DNA of 64,000 bases from Paracoccaceae bacterium (GTDB lineage Bacteria; Pseudomonadota; Alphaproteobacteria; Rhodobacterales; Rhodobacteraceae). The notes under the pieces were generated by a model. It had not been told where the DNA came from. It worked only from the letters and a program-made list of their open reading frames with translations, and made no database searches. Position numbers and translations under genes: made by a program. Positions 1-7,991 of this stretch are shown here, piece by piece (within the stretch, counting starts at the first letter, position 1; the number at the start of each line of letters is the position of its first letter). The stretch spans positions 62,001 to 126,000 of the forward strand of contig REER01000077.1 of assembly GCA_007694945.1 (NCBI GenBank). The letters run 5' to 3'.

Positions 1-1
1 C

Positions 2-400
2 ACGACCGCGCAGCTTGCCCAGAGCGCGGGCCTGACCGAAGCCACCTGCTGGCGCAGGCTCGAACGGCTCCGCGCGCGCGGCATCCTGCGCGGTCAGCAA
101 GCCGTCATCAACTGGCGCGCGCTGGGCTGGGCGGTCGAGGTGAGCCTGCGCATCACTCTCGACAAGACCAACCCCCGCGCCTTCGACGAATTCATAGCCG
201 CCGCCCGTCAGGTGCCCGAGGTGCTCGAAATCCAGACCTTCCTCGGTCGGGTCGATGTGCGCCTCAACCTCATTGCCCGCGACATGGCACATTATCAGGA
301 CATATACCGCGACCGCATCCTGACGCTCCCACATATCGCCGATCTTGAAGCCCTGATGCATCTGTCTGACATCAAACAGGCCGAGAGCCTTCCGCTATGA
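2..400 (+). CDS. Lrp/AsnC-family transcriptional regulator (5' end cut by the window edge)
   Basis: The reading frame is open from the first bases and ends in TGA, so the gene begins upstream of the window. What remains is the end of the winged helix-turn-helix (SAGLTEATCWRRLERLRARG, the recognition-helix region) followed by a complete ligand-binding RAM domain ending in LEALMHLSDIKQAESLPL. Lrp/AsnC proteins bind DNA as dimers or octamers and usually answer to amino acids. A second Lrp gene lies about 100 bp downstream on the same strand with the same layout, so the two may form a hetero-oligomer or be a duplicated pair (inference). The target and ligand cannot be told from sequence. Confidence 0.85.
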   Translation, partial: TTAQLAQSAGLTEATCWRRLERLRARGILRGQQAVINWRALGWAVEVSLRITLDKTNPRAFDEFIAAARQVPEVLEIQTFLGRVDVRLNLIARDMAHYQDIYRDRILTLPHIADLEALMHLSDIKQAESLPL

Positions 401-424
401 TCTTCATCTTGCCACAAATACTCC
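401..424 (+). repeat. Stop-codon-linked intergenic element, copy A
   Basis: The sequence TCTTCATCTTGCCACAAATACTCC starts on the base after the TGA of the first Lrp gene. It is one of eight related copies in this window (core like ATCTTGCCGAAAATACTC). Seven of the eight sit just behind a stop codon and point the same way as the gene. A G/C hairpin with loop CAGCG follows at 470-486. Confidence 0.75.
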
Positions 425-469
425 GGGAAGCAGGCCTACCCGCAGCACCCAAAGCCCAACAGCGGCAAT

Positions 470-486
470 GGGGGGCAGCGCCCCCC
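470..486. terminator. G6/C6 hairpin, possible terminator of the first Lrp gene
   Basis: Six G, the loop CAGCG, then six C form a strong short stem-loop between the two Lrp genes. There is no T-tract, so it would be a factor-dependent or RNA-stabilising hairpin rather than a classic intrinsic terminator. The same CAGCG loop occurs in the hairpin after pyrD. An in-frame ATG at 468 overlaps this hairpin, which argues against that ATG as the start of the next gene. Confidence 0.4.
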
Positions 487-497
487 GCAGCCCGGCC

Positions 498-953
498 ATG
501 ATCGACCTCGACCCCACTGACCGCGCCCTCCTGCGCGCGCTGGCCGAGGACGCCACGCAAAGCGCTGGCGCGCTGGGCCGCAGGCTCGGCCTCAGCCAGC
601 CTGCGACATGGCGGCGCCTGAAACGCCTGCGCGACGCCGGCGCCATCGCGCGCACCCGCCTCGATCTCGACCTTGCCGCACTCGGTCTCGGTGTCACGGT
701 CTTTCTCGGTATCAGCCTCGCCGCCAAGGGCCGCGTCAGCCTTGCCGATTTCGAGCGCGCGGTCAGCGCCATCCCCGAAGTCCAGACCGTGCAGCATGTG
801 CTCGGCCTCTATGACTACCGCCTGCGCGTCGTTGCCCGCGACCTGCCCGATTTCGAGCGTGTCCTGCGCCGCCGGATCATGACTCTGCCCGGCGTGGGGG
901 CCGTGGATGCGAATGTTCTGCTCAGCGAGGAGCGTCTGCGCGGTCCGCTCTGA
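498..953 (+). CDS. Lrp/AsnC-family transcriptional regulator
   Basis: The 151-residue protein has the standard Lrp length. It opens with MIDLDPTDRALLRALAEDA, has a helix-turn-helix at about residues 20-50 (GRRLGLSQPATWRRLKRLRD) and a RAM ligand domain from about 65 to 145. I chose ATG 498 because family members begin with this Leu/Asp-rich helix; the upstream in-frame ATG at 468 would add Gly/Pro-rich residues encoded by a hairpin. It follows another Lrp gene in the same orientation and is followed 39 bp later by the DUF952-pyrD pair. The regulon and effector are unknown. Confidence 0.88.
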   Translation: MIDLDPTDRALLRALAEDATQSAGALGRRLGLSQPATWRRLKRLRDAGAIARTRLDLDLAALGLGVTVFLGISLAAKGRVSLADFERAVSAIPEVQTVQHVLGLYDYRLRVVARDLPDFERVLRRRIMTLPGVGAVDANVLLSEERLRGPL

Positions 954-992
954 GCGATTGACCTTCCGCCCGTCCCGAGGCAAGAGACTCCC

Positions 993-1331
993 ATGCTGAT
1001 TTACAAGATATTTCGCCGCGCAGAATGGGATCTGCTGGTCACCGAGGGTGAAACCCTCGGTGCCCCGGTCGACCAAAATGACGGCTATATCCATTTCTCG
1101 ACCGCGCAGCAGGTCATGGAGACCGCCGCGAAACATTTCGCCACCGAGAGCGATCTGGTCCTTGTCGCGGTCGAGGCTGACACCCTTGGCCCGGAGCTGA
1201 AATGGGAGCCCTCGCGCGGCGGCGCGCTCTTTCCCCATCTCCACCGCCCGCTGCGCCGCAGCGATGTGGTCTGGGACAAGTCCCTGCCGCTGGGCGCGTC
1301 GGGCCACATCTTTCCGGAGCGGCTGGTATGA
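993..1331 (+). CDS. DUF952 family protein
   Basis: This 112-residue protein starts [13 protein letters not shown], contains the family-typical stretch [20 protein letters not shown] around residues 30-50, and has [16 protein letters not shown] near 70-80. These are the conserved blocks of DUF952, a small cytosolic family of unknown biochemistry, sometimes likened to glutathione-related folds. Its stop codon overlaps the ATG of pyrD (ATGA), so the two are translationally coupled. Coupling does not by itself prove a role in pyrimidine synthesis. Confidence 0.85.
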   Translation: MLIYKIFRRAEWDLLVTEGETLGAPVDQNDGYIHFSTAQQVMETAAKHFATESDLVLVAVEADTLGPELKWEPSRGGALFPHLHRPLRRSDVVWDKSLPLGASGHIFPERLV

Positions 1332-2386
1332 GCCTCATCGAGCGCGCTGGGCTGGCGCTCCTGCGCAGTTTCGACCCGGAAACTGCGCATCTCTTTGCCC
1401 TCGCAGCACTGCGCCAGGGGCTCGCGCCACTGCCTCGGCCGGTCACCTCACCGCGCCTCAACATGCGTATCGCGGGGCTCGACCTGCCCAACCCGATCGG
1501 GCTTGCCGCCGGGTTTGACAAGAACGCCGTGGCGCTCCGTGGCCTTGCCCGTGTCGGGTTCGGCTTCGTCGAGGTGGGTGCCGCCACGCCACGCCCGCAG
1601 GAGGGCAATCCGCGCCCGCGCCTCTACCGGCTGTCGCAGGACAGGGCAGTGATCAACCGGTTCGGCTTCAACAATGAGGGCGCGGAGGCTATCCTCGAAC
1701 GCCTCAGGGACAGACCCAAGACGATGGTGTTGGGGCTCAATCTCGGCGCCAACAAGGACAGCGCCGACCGCGCCGAGGATTTCGCCAGGGTCCTCACCCT
1801 GACCGGCGCGCATCTGGATTTTGCCACGGTCAATGTCTCCTCCCCCAATACCGAGGCGCTGCGCGACCTGCAGGGCGCCGAAGCGCTCGCAGCGCTGCTG
1901 AAAGGCGTCATGGAAGCCCGCGCCCAACTCGTCTGCCCGATTCCCATTTTCCTGAAAATCGCCCCCGATCTGAGCGAGTCCGAACTCGCCGAACTCGCCG
2001 ATGTCGCGCTGCAGGCGCAGGTCGACGCGATCATCGCCACCAACACCACGATCTCGCGTCAAGGTTTAAAATCTGCAAGCGCAGTAGAAAAAGGCGGCCT
2101 TTCCGGCGCGCCGTTGTTCGATTTGTCCACGCGTCTGCTCGCTCGCCTCTCGCATCTGACCCAAGGCAAACTCCCCCTGATCGGCGTCGGCGGCATCAGC
2201 ACACCCGAGCAGGCCTATGCCAAAATCCGCGCCGGCGCCTCGGCCCTCCAGCTTTACACGGGGCTTGTCTATCATGGCCTCTCGCTTGTGCCGCGCCTCA
2301 ATCAGGGGCTGCTCGATTTGATGGACCGCGACGGCTTCGAGACCCTCGCCGAAGTGGTCGGCACCGGGCGCGAGGAATGGCTCTGA
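1328..2386 (+). CDS. pyrD: Dihydroorotate dehydrogenase (quinone), class 2
   Basis: This is the fourth step of de novo UMP synthesis: oxidation of dihydroorotate to orotate with electrons passed to membrane quinone. The 352-residue length and the amphipathic N-terminal helix ([19 protein letters not shown]) mark class 2, the membrane-associated type. Visible family blocks are [10 protein letters not shown] (about residue 60), [19 protein letters not shown], the catalytic-serine loop NVSSPNT near residue 170, KIAPDL, ATNTTI, GVGGI and the FMN-phosphate site around [11 protein letters not shown] 1328 overlaps the stop of the DUF952 gene. A stop-linked element and then a hairpin follow the TGA. 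Confidence 0.96.
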   Translation: MSLIERAGLALLRSFDPETAHLFALAALRQGLAPLPRPVTSPRLNMRIAGLDLPNPIGLAAGFDKNAVALRGLARVGFGFVEVGAATPRPQEGNPRPRLYRLSQDRAVINRFGFNNEGAEAILERLRDRPKTMVLGLNLGANKDSADRAEDFARVLTLTGAHLDFATVNVSSPNTEALRDLQGAEALAALLKGVMEARAQLVCPIPIFLKIAPDLSESELAELADVALQAQVDAIIATNTTISRQGLKSASAVEKGGLSGAPLFDLSTRLLARLSHLTQGKLPLIGVGGISTPEQAYAKIRAGASALQLYTGLVYHGLSLVPRLNQGLLDLMDRDGFETLAEVVGTGREEWL

Positions 2387-2414
2387 TCATTTTCTTGCCC
2401 GAAATACTCCGGGG
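2387..2414 (+). repeat. Stop-codon-linked intergenic element, copy B
   Basis: TCATTTTCTTGCCCGAAATACTCC begins on the base after the pyrD stop codon, in the pyrD orientation. Compared with copy A the core is CTTGCC-CG-AAATACTCC. It is followed directly by the hairpin at 2417-2435. Confidence 0.75.
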
Positions 2415-2416
2415 TC

Positions 2417-2435
2417 TGAGGGGCAGCGCCCCTCA
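2417..2435. terminator. Hairpin shared by convergent pyrD and the MATE gene
   Basis: TGAGGGG and CCCCTCA form a 7-bp stem with loop CAGCG. The right arm contains the TGA stop codon of the leftward MATE gene (2433-2435), so the same hairpin can serve both converging transcripts. No T-tract is present. Confidence 0.5.
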
Positions 2436-3755
2436 TTCCGCCGCCGCGACCCGGCGCTCCAGCCGCGGATAGAGCACTCCCAGGAACACCCCCCGCAACA
2501 CATTAAGCAGCATCAGCGCGCTCCAGAGGGCCGGGTTGCCGTAACTCGGCACAAAGGCCCAGATCGTCAGACCATAGATCAGCACCGCGAGCACCACAGT
2601 GTTGCGCATCTCGCGCGTGCCGGTGGCGCCGATGAAGATGCCATCGAGCATATAGGCCCCAAGCCCCAGCACCGCGAGCACCACCACGAAGGGCAGATAG
2701 ACCCGCGCCGCAGCGCGTACGCCCTCATCCACGGCCATCAGGTCGATCACCCAGGGGCCCGCAATCCAGAACCCCAGCGCCATCGTAACCGATGCCGCCA
2801 ATGCCCAGATCGAGGAACGGATGCTTGCCTGCCGCATCATCGCAAGCGAGCGCGCACCGACGGCTTGGCCGACCAAAGCCTCGGCTGCAAATGCAAACCC
2901 ATCCAGTGCATAGGCCGTGATCAGCAGGAATTGCCACAGGATCTGATTGGCCGCGAGTTCCACATCACCAAACCCGGCGGAGACAAACAAAAACCCCGTC
3001 ATCGCCGCCTGCAGCGCGATGGTGCGCAGCATGATGTCGGAATTGACCACCCACATGCGTCTCAGCCGCACCCGGTCGAACACCCGCGCCCAGTCCCGCC
3101 ACTGCGCCCCCGAAAACGCCGACCGGCAAAGCCAGAGCCCCAGCCCCAGCGCGCTCACTTCAGCGATGAGCGTGGCGATCGCGACCCCCTGCACGCCCCA
3201 GCCCAAGCCCAGCACGAACCACAGATCGAGCCCGATATTCAGACCGTTCATCCAGAGTTGCAGCACCAGTATGCCGCGCGTGCGCTCGGTCGCGATCAGC
3301 CAGCCATTGACGGCATAAAGCGCAATCGTCGCAGGCGCGCCCCAGATGCGGATGACAAGATAATCGCGCGCCAGCGCCTCGACCTCGGCACTCGCGGGCG
3401 CGATCCGGAAGGCGGCCCATGTGATCCCGGCCTGCCCCAGCACCATCACCGCGCCCGCTGCCAGCCCGATCATCACCCCGCGCGTCAGGATTGCGCCGCT
3501 TTCGGCCAGATCCCCAGCGCCTGTGGCCTGCGCCACAAGTCCGGTCGTGCCCATGCGCAGAAAACCGAAAATCCAGTAGATCGAGGCGAGAATGATCGCG
3601 CCCAGCCCGACCGCGCCGATGGGCGCGGCCTCTCCGATCTGGCCCACAACCCCGGTATCGACCGCGCCGAGGATCGGCACCGACAGATTCGCCAGCACGA
3701 TGGGGACGGCAATTTTCAGAATGCGCCGGTCCGAGAGCGCCGCCGTTTCAGCCAT
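2433..3755 (-). CDS. MATE-family multidrug/Na+ antiporter
   Basis: This 440-residue, highly hydrophobic protein has roughly twelve membrane segments, as usual for MATE (DinF/NorM) exporters, which pump organic cations or drugs outward using H+ or Na+. Family traits are the opening ILKIAVPIVLANLSVPILGAVDTGVVGQIG, a long TM1 with conserved Pro and Asp, and the repeat of this design in the second half (MLRTIALQAAMTGFLFVSAGFGDVELAANQILWQF). It is the last gene of a leftward set: its start overlaps the end of the upstream thioesterase gene by 8 bp, suggesting cotranscription. The substrate cannot be predicted. It ends inside a bidirectional hairpin shared with pyrD. Confidence 0.9.
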   Translation of the reverse strand: MAETAALSDRRILKIAVPIVLANLSVPILGAVDTGVVGQIGEAAPIGAVGLGAIILASIYWIFGFLRMGTTGLVAQATGAGDLAESGAILTRGVMIGLAAGAVMVLGQAGITWAAFRIAPASAEVEALARDYLVIRIWGAPATIALYAVNGWLIATERTRGILVLQLWMNGLNIGLDLWFVLGLGWGVQGVAIATLIAEVSALGLGLWLCRSAFSGAQWRDWARVFDRVRLRRMWVVNSDIMLRTIALQAAMTGFLFVSAGFGDVELAANQILWQFLLITAYALDGFAFAAEALVGQAVGARSLAMMRQASIRSSIWALAASVTMALGFWIAGPWVIDLMAVDEGVRAAARVYLPFVVVLAVLGLGAYMLDGIFIGATGTREMRNTVVLAVLIYGLTIWAFVPSYGNPALWSALMLLNVLRGVFLGVLYPRLERRVAAAE

Positions 3756-4251
3756 TCCCGCGCGGCGGCATCAGGAAATGCCCGGTCGCTTGCGCAAAGA
3801 GCCGCGCGCGATTGTCCTGCCAGGCCTCGACATGCACGGACGCATAGCGCCGCCCAGAACGGTTGACCTGCGCGCGAGCATAGCCATCGCGGGGCAGGCC
3901 CGTGCGCAGGTAATCGACCGTGAAATCGATTGTCTTGGGCAGGCGCGGCAGGTTGGCGGCCATCGCCTCGGGTGTGAGCCGCCCGGTTTCCACCTCATCC
4001 CAGAGCATGGCCCAGCTCAGCTCGATGATTGCCGTCACTTCCAGAAAAGACGCGATCACCCCGCCATGCAGCGCGGGCAGCACCGGGTTGCCGATCAGCT
4101 TCTCGTCATAGGGCAACACGGCGGTCAACTCATCGCCATGGCGCTCGAAGTTGATCCCGAGAAACCCGGCATAGGGCACGGAGTCGACCAGGGTCTTGAG
4201 CGCCAGGTCGCGCCGGCGCTTGACCTGCTGAACCGGTTCGGGCCGTGCCAT
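3748..4251 (-). CDS. PaaI-like hotdog thioesterase
   Basis: The 167-residue protein has a single hotdog fold. The active-site helix block is NPVLPALHGGVIASFLEVTA (about residues 55-75), the HGG signature of the PaaI/YbgC-type acyl-CoA thioesterases, followed by a strand block PKTIDFTVDYLRTG and VNRSGRRYASVHVEAWQ. Such enzymes hydrolyse acyl- or aryl-CoA thioesters. It overlaps the next thioesterase gene by a TGATG junction and the MATE gene by 8 bp, so the three form a leftward operon. The two adjacent thioesterases have different lengths and probably different substrates or form a complex (inference). Confidence 0.85.
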   Translation of the reverse strand: MARPEPVQQVKRRRDLALKTLVDSVPYAGFLGINFERHGDELTAVLPYDEKLIGNPVLPALHGGVIASFLEVTAIIELSWAMLWDEVETGRLTPEAMAANLPRLPKTIDFTVDYLRTGLPRDGYARAQVNRSGRRYASVHVEAWQDNRARLFAQATGHFLMPPRGNG

Positions 4252-4670
4252 CAGTGACCCTCCTTGCGATCAAAGGTGAAGGCGCCTGCCGCCGTCGCGA
4301 CAGGGTTGGCGCTGTCTTCGTCATGGGCCGTGGCGCGCACAAAGGCCACACGGCGGGTGACATGATAGCATTCGGCCTCAGCCGTGATCCGCTGTCCCGG
4401 CTTGGCCGCGCGCATGTAGTCGATGCGCAGATCGATGGTTGCCGTGGTCAGCGCGCCGGGATAGGACATTACTGCCGCACCCCCGCAGGTATCCATCAGC
4501 GCCGAGACCGCACCGCCATGTATCACGCCCGTGGCAGGGTCACCCACGAAACGCGGGTCCCAGTCCATCGAGATCCGCGCCTTCCCGTCGCCGATCTCCT
4601 CCAGCCGCATCCCCAGCGCGCGAGCAAAGGGCAGGGCCTCAATGAAATCTTGCGGACTGTTTCCGACCAT
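4251..4670 (-). CDS. PaaI-like hotdog thioesterase
   Basis: This 139-residue hotdog protein is the standard PaaI size. The signature block GVIHGGAVSALMDTCGGAAV is at about residues 48-68, followed by TIDLRIDYMRAAKPGQ and the terminal strand AFVRATAHDED. The family hydrolyses acyl-CoA or aromatic acyl-CoA thioesters. It is the promoter-proximal gene of the leftward thioesterase-thioesterase-MATE set and is divergent from the MerR gene at 4791; the 120-bp gap presumably holds both promoters. Proximity to the acyl-CoA operon suggests a role in acyl-CoA clearance, but this is inference. Confidence 0.87.
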   Translation of the reverse strand: MVGNSPQDFIEALPFARALGMRLEEIGDGKARISMDWDPRFVGDPATGVIHGGAVSALMDTCGGAAVMSYPGALTTATIDLRIDYMRAAKPGQRITAEAECYHVTRRVAFVRATAHDEDSANPVATAAGAFTFDRKEGH

Positions 4671-4790
4671 TTCTCACATCCTTGCGCGTCGCTGCCCTTT
4701 CTGCGCCGGATCACGCCGGAATGGCAAGCCGTGAGATTGCATCCCGCCCCGCGCAGCCCTAAGCTGCACCTACATGCGCGGGGAGGCGGG

Positions 4791-5162
4791 ATGAGCAGCA
4801 GACTGACGTTCAAGGAGATGTGCGCGAAATTCGATGTGACCCCGCGCACGCTGCGTTATTACGAATATATCGAGCTTCTGAGCCCCGAGAAGGAAGGCCG
4901 CAATCGCTTCTATACCCCGCGCGAGGTGGCCCGCATGACCCTGATCATGCGCGGGCGGCGGTTCGGGTTTTCGCTCGAAGAGATCCGCCAATGGCTGGAA
5001 ATCTATGAGAAAGAGGGCACCCAGCCGCAATTGCGGGCATGGCTCGAGATGGCCGACCGGCAGTTGATCGCGCTGCGGGCACAGGCCGAGGAGCTGGAGC
5101 GCACGATTGCCGATCTGCAGAAGCTGCGCGAAGACGCAGCGAAGCTCATCACCTCTGAGTGA
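4791..5162 (+). CDS. MerR-family transcriptional regulator (acyl-CoA type), first copy
   Basis: The 123-residue protein has an N-terminal MerR winged helix (FKEMCAKFDVTPRTLRYYEY, residues 6-25, and RRFGFSLEEIRQWL at about 58-70), then a coiled-coil dimerisation helix (ALRAQAEELERTIADLQKL). It has no cysteine cluster for metal sensing. It is clearly paralogous to the MerR protein 110 bp downstream, sharing TPRTLR(Y/F)YE and RFGFSLEEIRQ. ATG 4791 follows GGGGAGGCGGG, a good ribosome site; the frame runs open further upstream but without MerR character. MerR regulators of this type control branched-chain and fatty acyl-CoA catabolism, which fits the operon that follows. Confidence 0.88.
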   Translation: MSSRLTFKEMCAKFDVTPRTLRYYEYIELLSPEKEGRNRFYTPREVARMTLIMRGRRFGFSLEEIRQWLEIYEKEGTQPQLRAWLEMADRQLIALRAQAEELERTIADLQKLREDAAKLITSE

Positions 5163-5199
5163 ACGCGGCGTCATTCCGTGCCGTGACGCGGCGTTTAAC

Positions 5200-5215
5200 T
5201 TTACGTTCACGTCAA
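5200..5215. promoter_or_regulatory. ACGT-core palindrome, candidate MerR (LiuR-like) operator
   Basis: TTTACGTTCACGTCAA reads TTnACGT on each strand around a 2-bp centre. It lies 57 bp before the second MerR gene and heads the acyl-CoA dehydrogenase operon. ACGT-centred palindromes of this size are reported for MerR-family regulators of acyl-CoA catabolism. A TATATT (5244-5249) downstream could be a -10 box. Autoregulation by one or both MerR proteins is the natural reading (inference). Confidence 0.6.
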
Positions 5216-5271
5216 CATTGGTATCTTCTTCGTAACAACCGGGTATATTGGCCCGGAGGGAGAGGACCGTC

Positions 5272-5670
5272 ATGTCGGAGAGTTTCAAGACGATACGCCA
5301 GATGTGCGCCGAGTTTGGCGTCACGCCGCGCACGCTGCGGTTTTACGAGTCCAAGGAGTTGCTGTTCCCACAGCGTGACGGTCAACACCGGCTGTTCTCG
5401 CGCCGCGACCAGGCGCGGCTGAAACTGATCCTGCGGGGTAAGCGTTTCGGCTTCAGCCTCGAGGAAATCCGGCAGCTGCTCGACATGTATGACCGCGACG
5501 ACAGCGAACTCAAGCAGTTGCGCAAGACTTATGACATCGCCTGCCAGCGCCTGGCCGATATGGAACGCCAGCGCGACGAGCTGAACGAGGCGATTGCCGA
5601 ACTCAAACAGGATCTCGCCTGGGGAGATGCCGTGCTGCGCAATGCAGACCGCCCCAAGGCCGCCGAATAA
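5272..5670 (+). CDS. MerR-family transcriptional regulator (acyl-CoA type), second copy
   Basis: This 132-residue MerR protein has its helix-turn-helix at residues 6-28 (IRQMCAEFGVTPRTLRFYES), wing to about residue 50, RFGFSLEEIRQLLDMYD near 62-78, and a C-terminal coiled coil (LADMERQRDELNEAIAELKQ). ATG 5272 is preceded by GGAGGGAGAGG. The stop is 12 bp from the acyl-CoA dehydrogenase start, so it is the first gene of that operon. The ACGT palindrome upstream suggests it represses or activates its own operon in response to an acyl-CoA, as LiuR-type proteins do. It is a paralogue of the 4791 gene. Confidence 0.9.
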   Translation: MSESFKTIRQMCAEFGVTPRTLRFYESKELLFPQRDGQHRLFSRRDQARLKLILRGKRFGFSLEEIRQLLDMYDRDDSELKQLRKTYDIACQRLADMERQRDELNEAIAELKQDLAWGDAVLRNADRPKAAE

Positions 5671-5682
5671 GGGAGACACACA

Positions 5683-7458
5683 ATGCCGAGCTACACTGCA
5701 CCGACGAAAGACCTGCAATTCGTGCTGCATGACCTGCTGCAGGTCAGCCAGTCCGATATTCCGGGCTATGCCGATCTCGAGGCCGATTTCACCTCTGCCA
5801 TCCTCGAAGAAGCTGCCAAGCTCGCCGAAGGCGCGCTTGCCCCCCTCAACGCTGTGGGCGACCATCAGGGCTGCCGGTTGGAAAATGGTGTAGTCTATAC
5901 GCCCGAGGGCTTCAAGGCGGCTTTCGAGCAGATCAAGGAGGGCGGCTGGAACGGGCTTGACATTCCCGAGGAATTCGGCGGCCAGAACCTGCCCTATCTG
6001 ATGGGCTCGGCCGTGGGTGAGATTTTCGTCTCGGCCAATATGGCGCTGAACATGTATCAGGGCCTGACCCATGGTGCGATTTCGGCCATCCTCGCGCATG
6101 GGTCCGACGATCAGAAGGCAAAATACCTGCCGAAAATGGTCTCGCTGGACTGGACCGGCACAATGAACCTGACCGAGCCGCATTGCGGAACAGATCTGGG
6201 CATGATGCGCACCAAGGCCGAGCCGCAGGATGATGGCAGCTACGAGATCACCGGGCAGAAGATCTTCATCTCGGCCGGCGATCACGACATGGCCGAGAAT
6301 GTGATCCATCTGGTGCTGGCCAAGGCGCCGGGCGGGGGTGAAGGCACCAAGGGCATTTCGCTTTTCATCGTGCCGAAGTTTCTGGTCAATGACGATGGCA
6401 GTCTTGGCCCGCGCAACGGTGTCTCGGTCGGCAAGATCGAAGAGAAGATGGGCATTCACGGCAATGCCACCTGCGTGATGAATTATGACGGCGCGACTGG
6501 CTATCTGATCGGCGATCTGCACAAGGGCATGCGCGCAATGTTCACCATGATGAACGAGGCCCGTATCGGTGTTGGCCTGCAGGGCTATGCCCAGGCCGCC
6601 GTCGCCTATGAAAACGCGCTGGCCTATGCCGTGGACCGGCTGCAGGGGCGCGATGTGACGGGTGCGAAGAACCCCGAAGGCCCCGCCGATCCGCTGATCG
6701 TGCACCCCGATGTGCGCCGCATGTTGATGGACCAGAAGAGCTTCGTCGAAGGCGCGCGCGCGTTTACAATGTGGGGGGCAAGCCTGATCGATCGTGCGCA
6801 TCGTTCAGAGGATGCCGAGGCCGATGGCCTGATTTCGCTGCTGACGCCGGTTATCAAGGGCTTCCTGACTGACAAGGGATTCGACATGTGCGTGCAGGCT
6901 CAGCAGGTTTATGGTGGGCATGGCTATATCGAGGAATGGGGCATGTCCCAATTCGCTCGCGACGCGCGCATCGCCATGATCTACGAGGGCGCGAACGGCG
7001 TGCAGGCGCTTGATCTCGTGGGCCGCAAGCTCGCCGCCGATGGCGGCAAGCATGTCATGGCCTTCTTTGCGATGGTGAAAGGCTTCATCAAGGAGAATGA
7101 AGGGGATACCCGACTGGAAGGCTTCCTGAGCCCGCTCAAGGCGGCGTCGAAAGACCTTCAGACTGCTGGCGTGTATTTCATGGAACGCGGCATGAAGAGC
7201 CCCAATGACGCGCTGTCCGGGTCAAGCGACTTCATGCATCTCTTCGGCCATGTCTGCCTCGGCCTCGTCTGGGCGCAAATGGCAAAGGCGGCTTATGCTG
7301 CCCTCGATTCGGGCGCGTCGGACCGCGATTTCTACGAGGCCAAACTCGCCACAGGCCGCTACTACATGGCCCGCCAACTCCCCGCCACGGCGATGCACCT
7401 CGCCCGGATCCAGAGCGGCGGCGAGACTGTGATGGCCTTGTCGAGCGAACAATTCTGA
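5683..7458 (+). CDS. Acyl-CoA dehydrogenase, long FadE/DmdC-like type
   Basis: FAD-dependent alpha,beta-dehydrogenation of an acyl-CoA. At 591 residues it is the long version: an extra N-terminal segment ([19 protein letters not shown]), the N-terminal/middle/C-terminal acyl-CoA dehydrogenase domains ([19 protein letters not shown] and the flavin-binding [18 protein letters not shown] around 160-205), the catalytic-glutamate motif [17 protein letters not shown] near residue 434, and a C-terminal helical extension. The family includes fatty acyl-CoA dehydrogenases and 3-methylmercaptopropionyl-CoA dehydrogenase (DmdC); the sequence alone does not decide. Context with thiolase and FadB/FadJ favours fatty acid beta-oxidation. 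A second enzyme of the same build is at 53334. Confidence 0.92.
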   Translation: MPSYTAPTKDLQFVLHDLLQVSQSDIPGYADLEADFTSAILEEAAKLAEGALAPLNAVGDHQGCRLENGVVYTPEGFKAAFEQIKEGGWNGLDIPEEFGGQNLPYLMGSAVGEIFVSANMALNMYQGLTHGAISAILAHGSDDQKAKYLPKMVSLDWTGTMNLTEPHCGTDLGMMRTKAEPQDDGSYEITGQKIFISAGDHDMAENVIHLVLAKAPGGGEGTKGISLFIVPKFLVNDDGSLGPRNGVSVGKIEEKMGIHGNATCVMNYDGATGYLIGDLHKGMRAMFTMMNEARIGVGLQGYAQAAVAYENALAYAVDRLQGRDVTGAKNPEGPADPLIVHPDVRRMLMDQKSFVEGARAFTMWGASLIDRAHRSEDAEADGLISLLTPVIKGFLTDKGFDMCVQAQQVYGGHGYIEEWGMSQFARDARIAMIYEGANGVQALDLVGRKLAADGGKHVMAFFAMVKGFIKENEGDTRLEGFLSPLKAASKDLQTAGVYFMERGMKSPNDALSGSSDFMHLFGHVCLGLVWAQMAKAAYAALDSGASDRDFYEAKLATGRYYMARQLPATAMHLARIQSGGETVMALSSEQF

Positions 7459-7465
7459 TTGCAAA

Positions 7466-7492
7466 CAGACGCCAGGTTTCACCTGGCGTCTG
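7466..7492. promoter_or_regulatory. 12-bp perfect hairpin after the acyl-CoA dehydrogenase gene
   Basis: CAGACGCCAGGT and its exact complement enclose a TTC triloop, 7 bp after the dehydrogenase stop codon. No run of T follows, so it may attenuate read-through or protect the 3' end of the upstream message rather than terminate outright. The next small gene starts 20 bp later. Confidence 0.45.
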
Positions 7493-7512
7493 GCATCCAG
7501 CAGGAGAGGATC

Positions 7513-7725
7513 ATGCCCAAACGCTTTCGACTGACCCGACGTTTCAATGCCGCGATGACCGAAGACGGCTATCGCCGCCTGCGTCGCTTCGCGCAGGAAG
7601 CGGGACTGGATGAGGGCGAGGCGCTGTCCTTCCTGTTCGAGAATTTCGACTCGGTGACGGATGCCGATAATCTCGGCCATCGCCTGCGCCTGTTCAATTC
7701 GGAACTCGAGGCACGGAAGAAATGA
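7513..7725 (+). CDS. Small basic protein of unknown function
   Basis: The 70-residue protein is Arg/Lys-rich at its N-terminus (MPKRFRLTRRFNAAMTEDG), then predicted helical (YRRLRRFAQEAGLDEGEALSFLFENFDSV) and ends with a basic helix. ATG 7513 follows GGAGAGGATC, a good ribosome site. I recognise no named domain; the size and charge resemble small DNA-binding or adaptor proteins, but this is only an impression. It sits in the acyl-CoA operon, separated from the dehydrogenase by a hairpin. The next gene is 266 bp away. Confidence 0.7.
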   Translation: MPKRFRLTRRFNAAMTEDGYRRLRRFAQEAGLDEGEALSFLFENFDSVTDADNLGHRLRLFNSELEARKK

Positions 7726-7923
7726 AACGCGGGCGACTCCGGCGGGAGAATTTTCGACAAGAAAACGAGCTGCATGCCGTCCCCGCCTCGCCGACGGCCA
7801 TTTGGAAACTGCATCCAGGGCGGTCGTCAGGCGGGGCATTTCCTCGCACGGTCATCGGCTCTCCAGCCTGCACCGCGTATTTAGGTTAACACGCTGCTTT
7901 TGAGAAGCCGTAAACAAGACAGC

Positions 7924-7948
7924 ATCATTTTCTTGCCAAAAATACTCA
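7924..7948 (+). repeat. Stop-codon-linked intergenic element, copy C (no gene directly before it)
   Basis: TCATTTTCTTGCCAAAAATACTC is a close match to copy B. It is the one copy not lying right behind a stop codon: the nearest credible gene ends about 200 bp upstream at 7725. The 7726-7923 stretch shows no convincing gene, so the copy may mark the end of a decayed gene or have been inserted. It lies 44 bp before the GST start. Confidence 0.7.
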
Positions 7949-7991
7949 AATTGACCGTTCTCAGGTGAGCAAAACGTCGGAAGGGAGGGCC

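Noticed and set aside
498..953. Lrp pair as NirD/L-type sirohaem decarboxylase (AhbA/AhbB) subunits
   Set aside because: Both proteins keep a standard DNA-binding helix-turn-helix and no nir or haem genes are nearby.
1202..1327. Earlier ATG for pyrD
   Set aside because: It lies inside the DUF952 gene and precedes the conserved N-terminal helix; ATG 1328 gives the normal class 2 length.
5212..6801. Long minus-strand open frame opposite the second MerR gene and the acyl-CoA dehydrogenase gene
   Set aside because: It lies antisense to genes with clear family motifs and its translation is His/Gln/Arg-rich without any domain; a by-product of high GC codon use.
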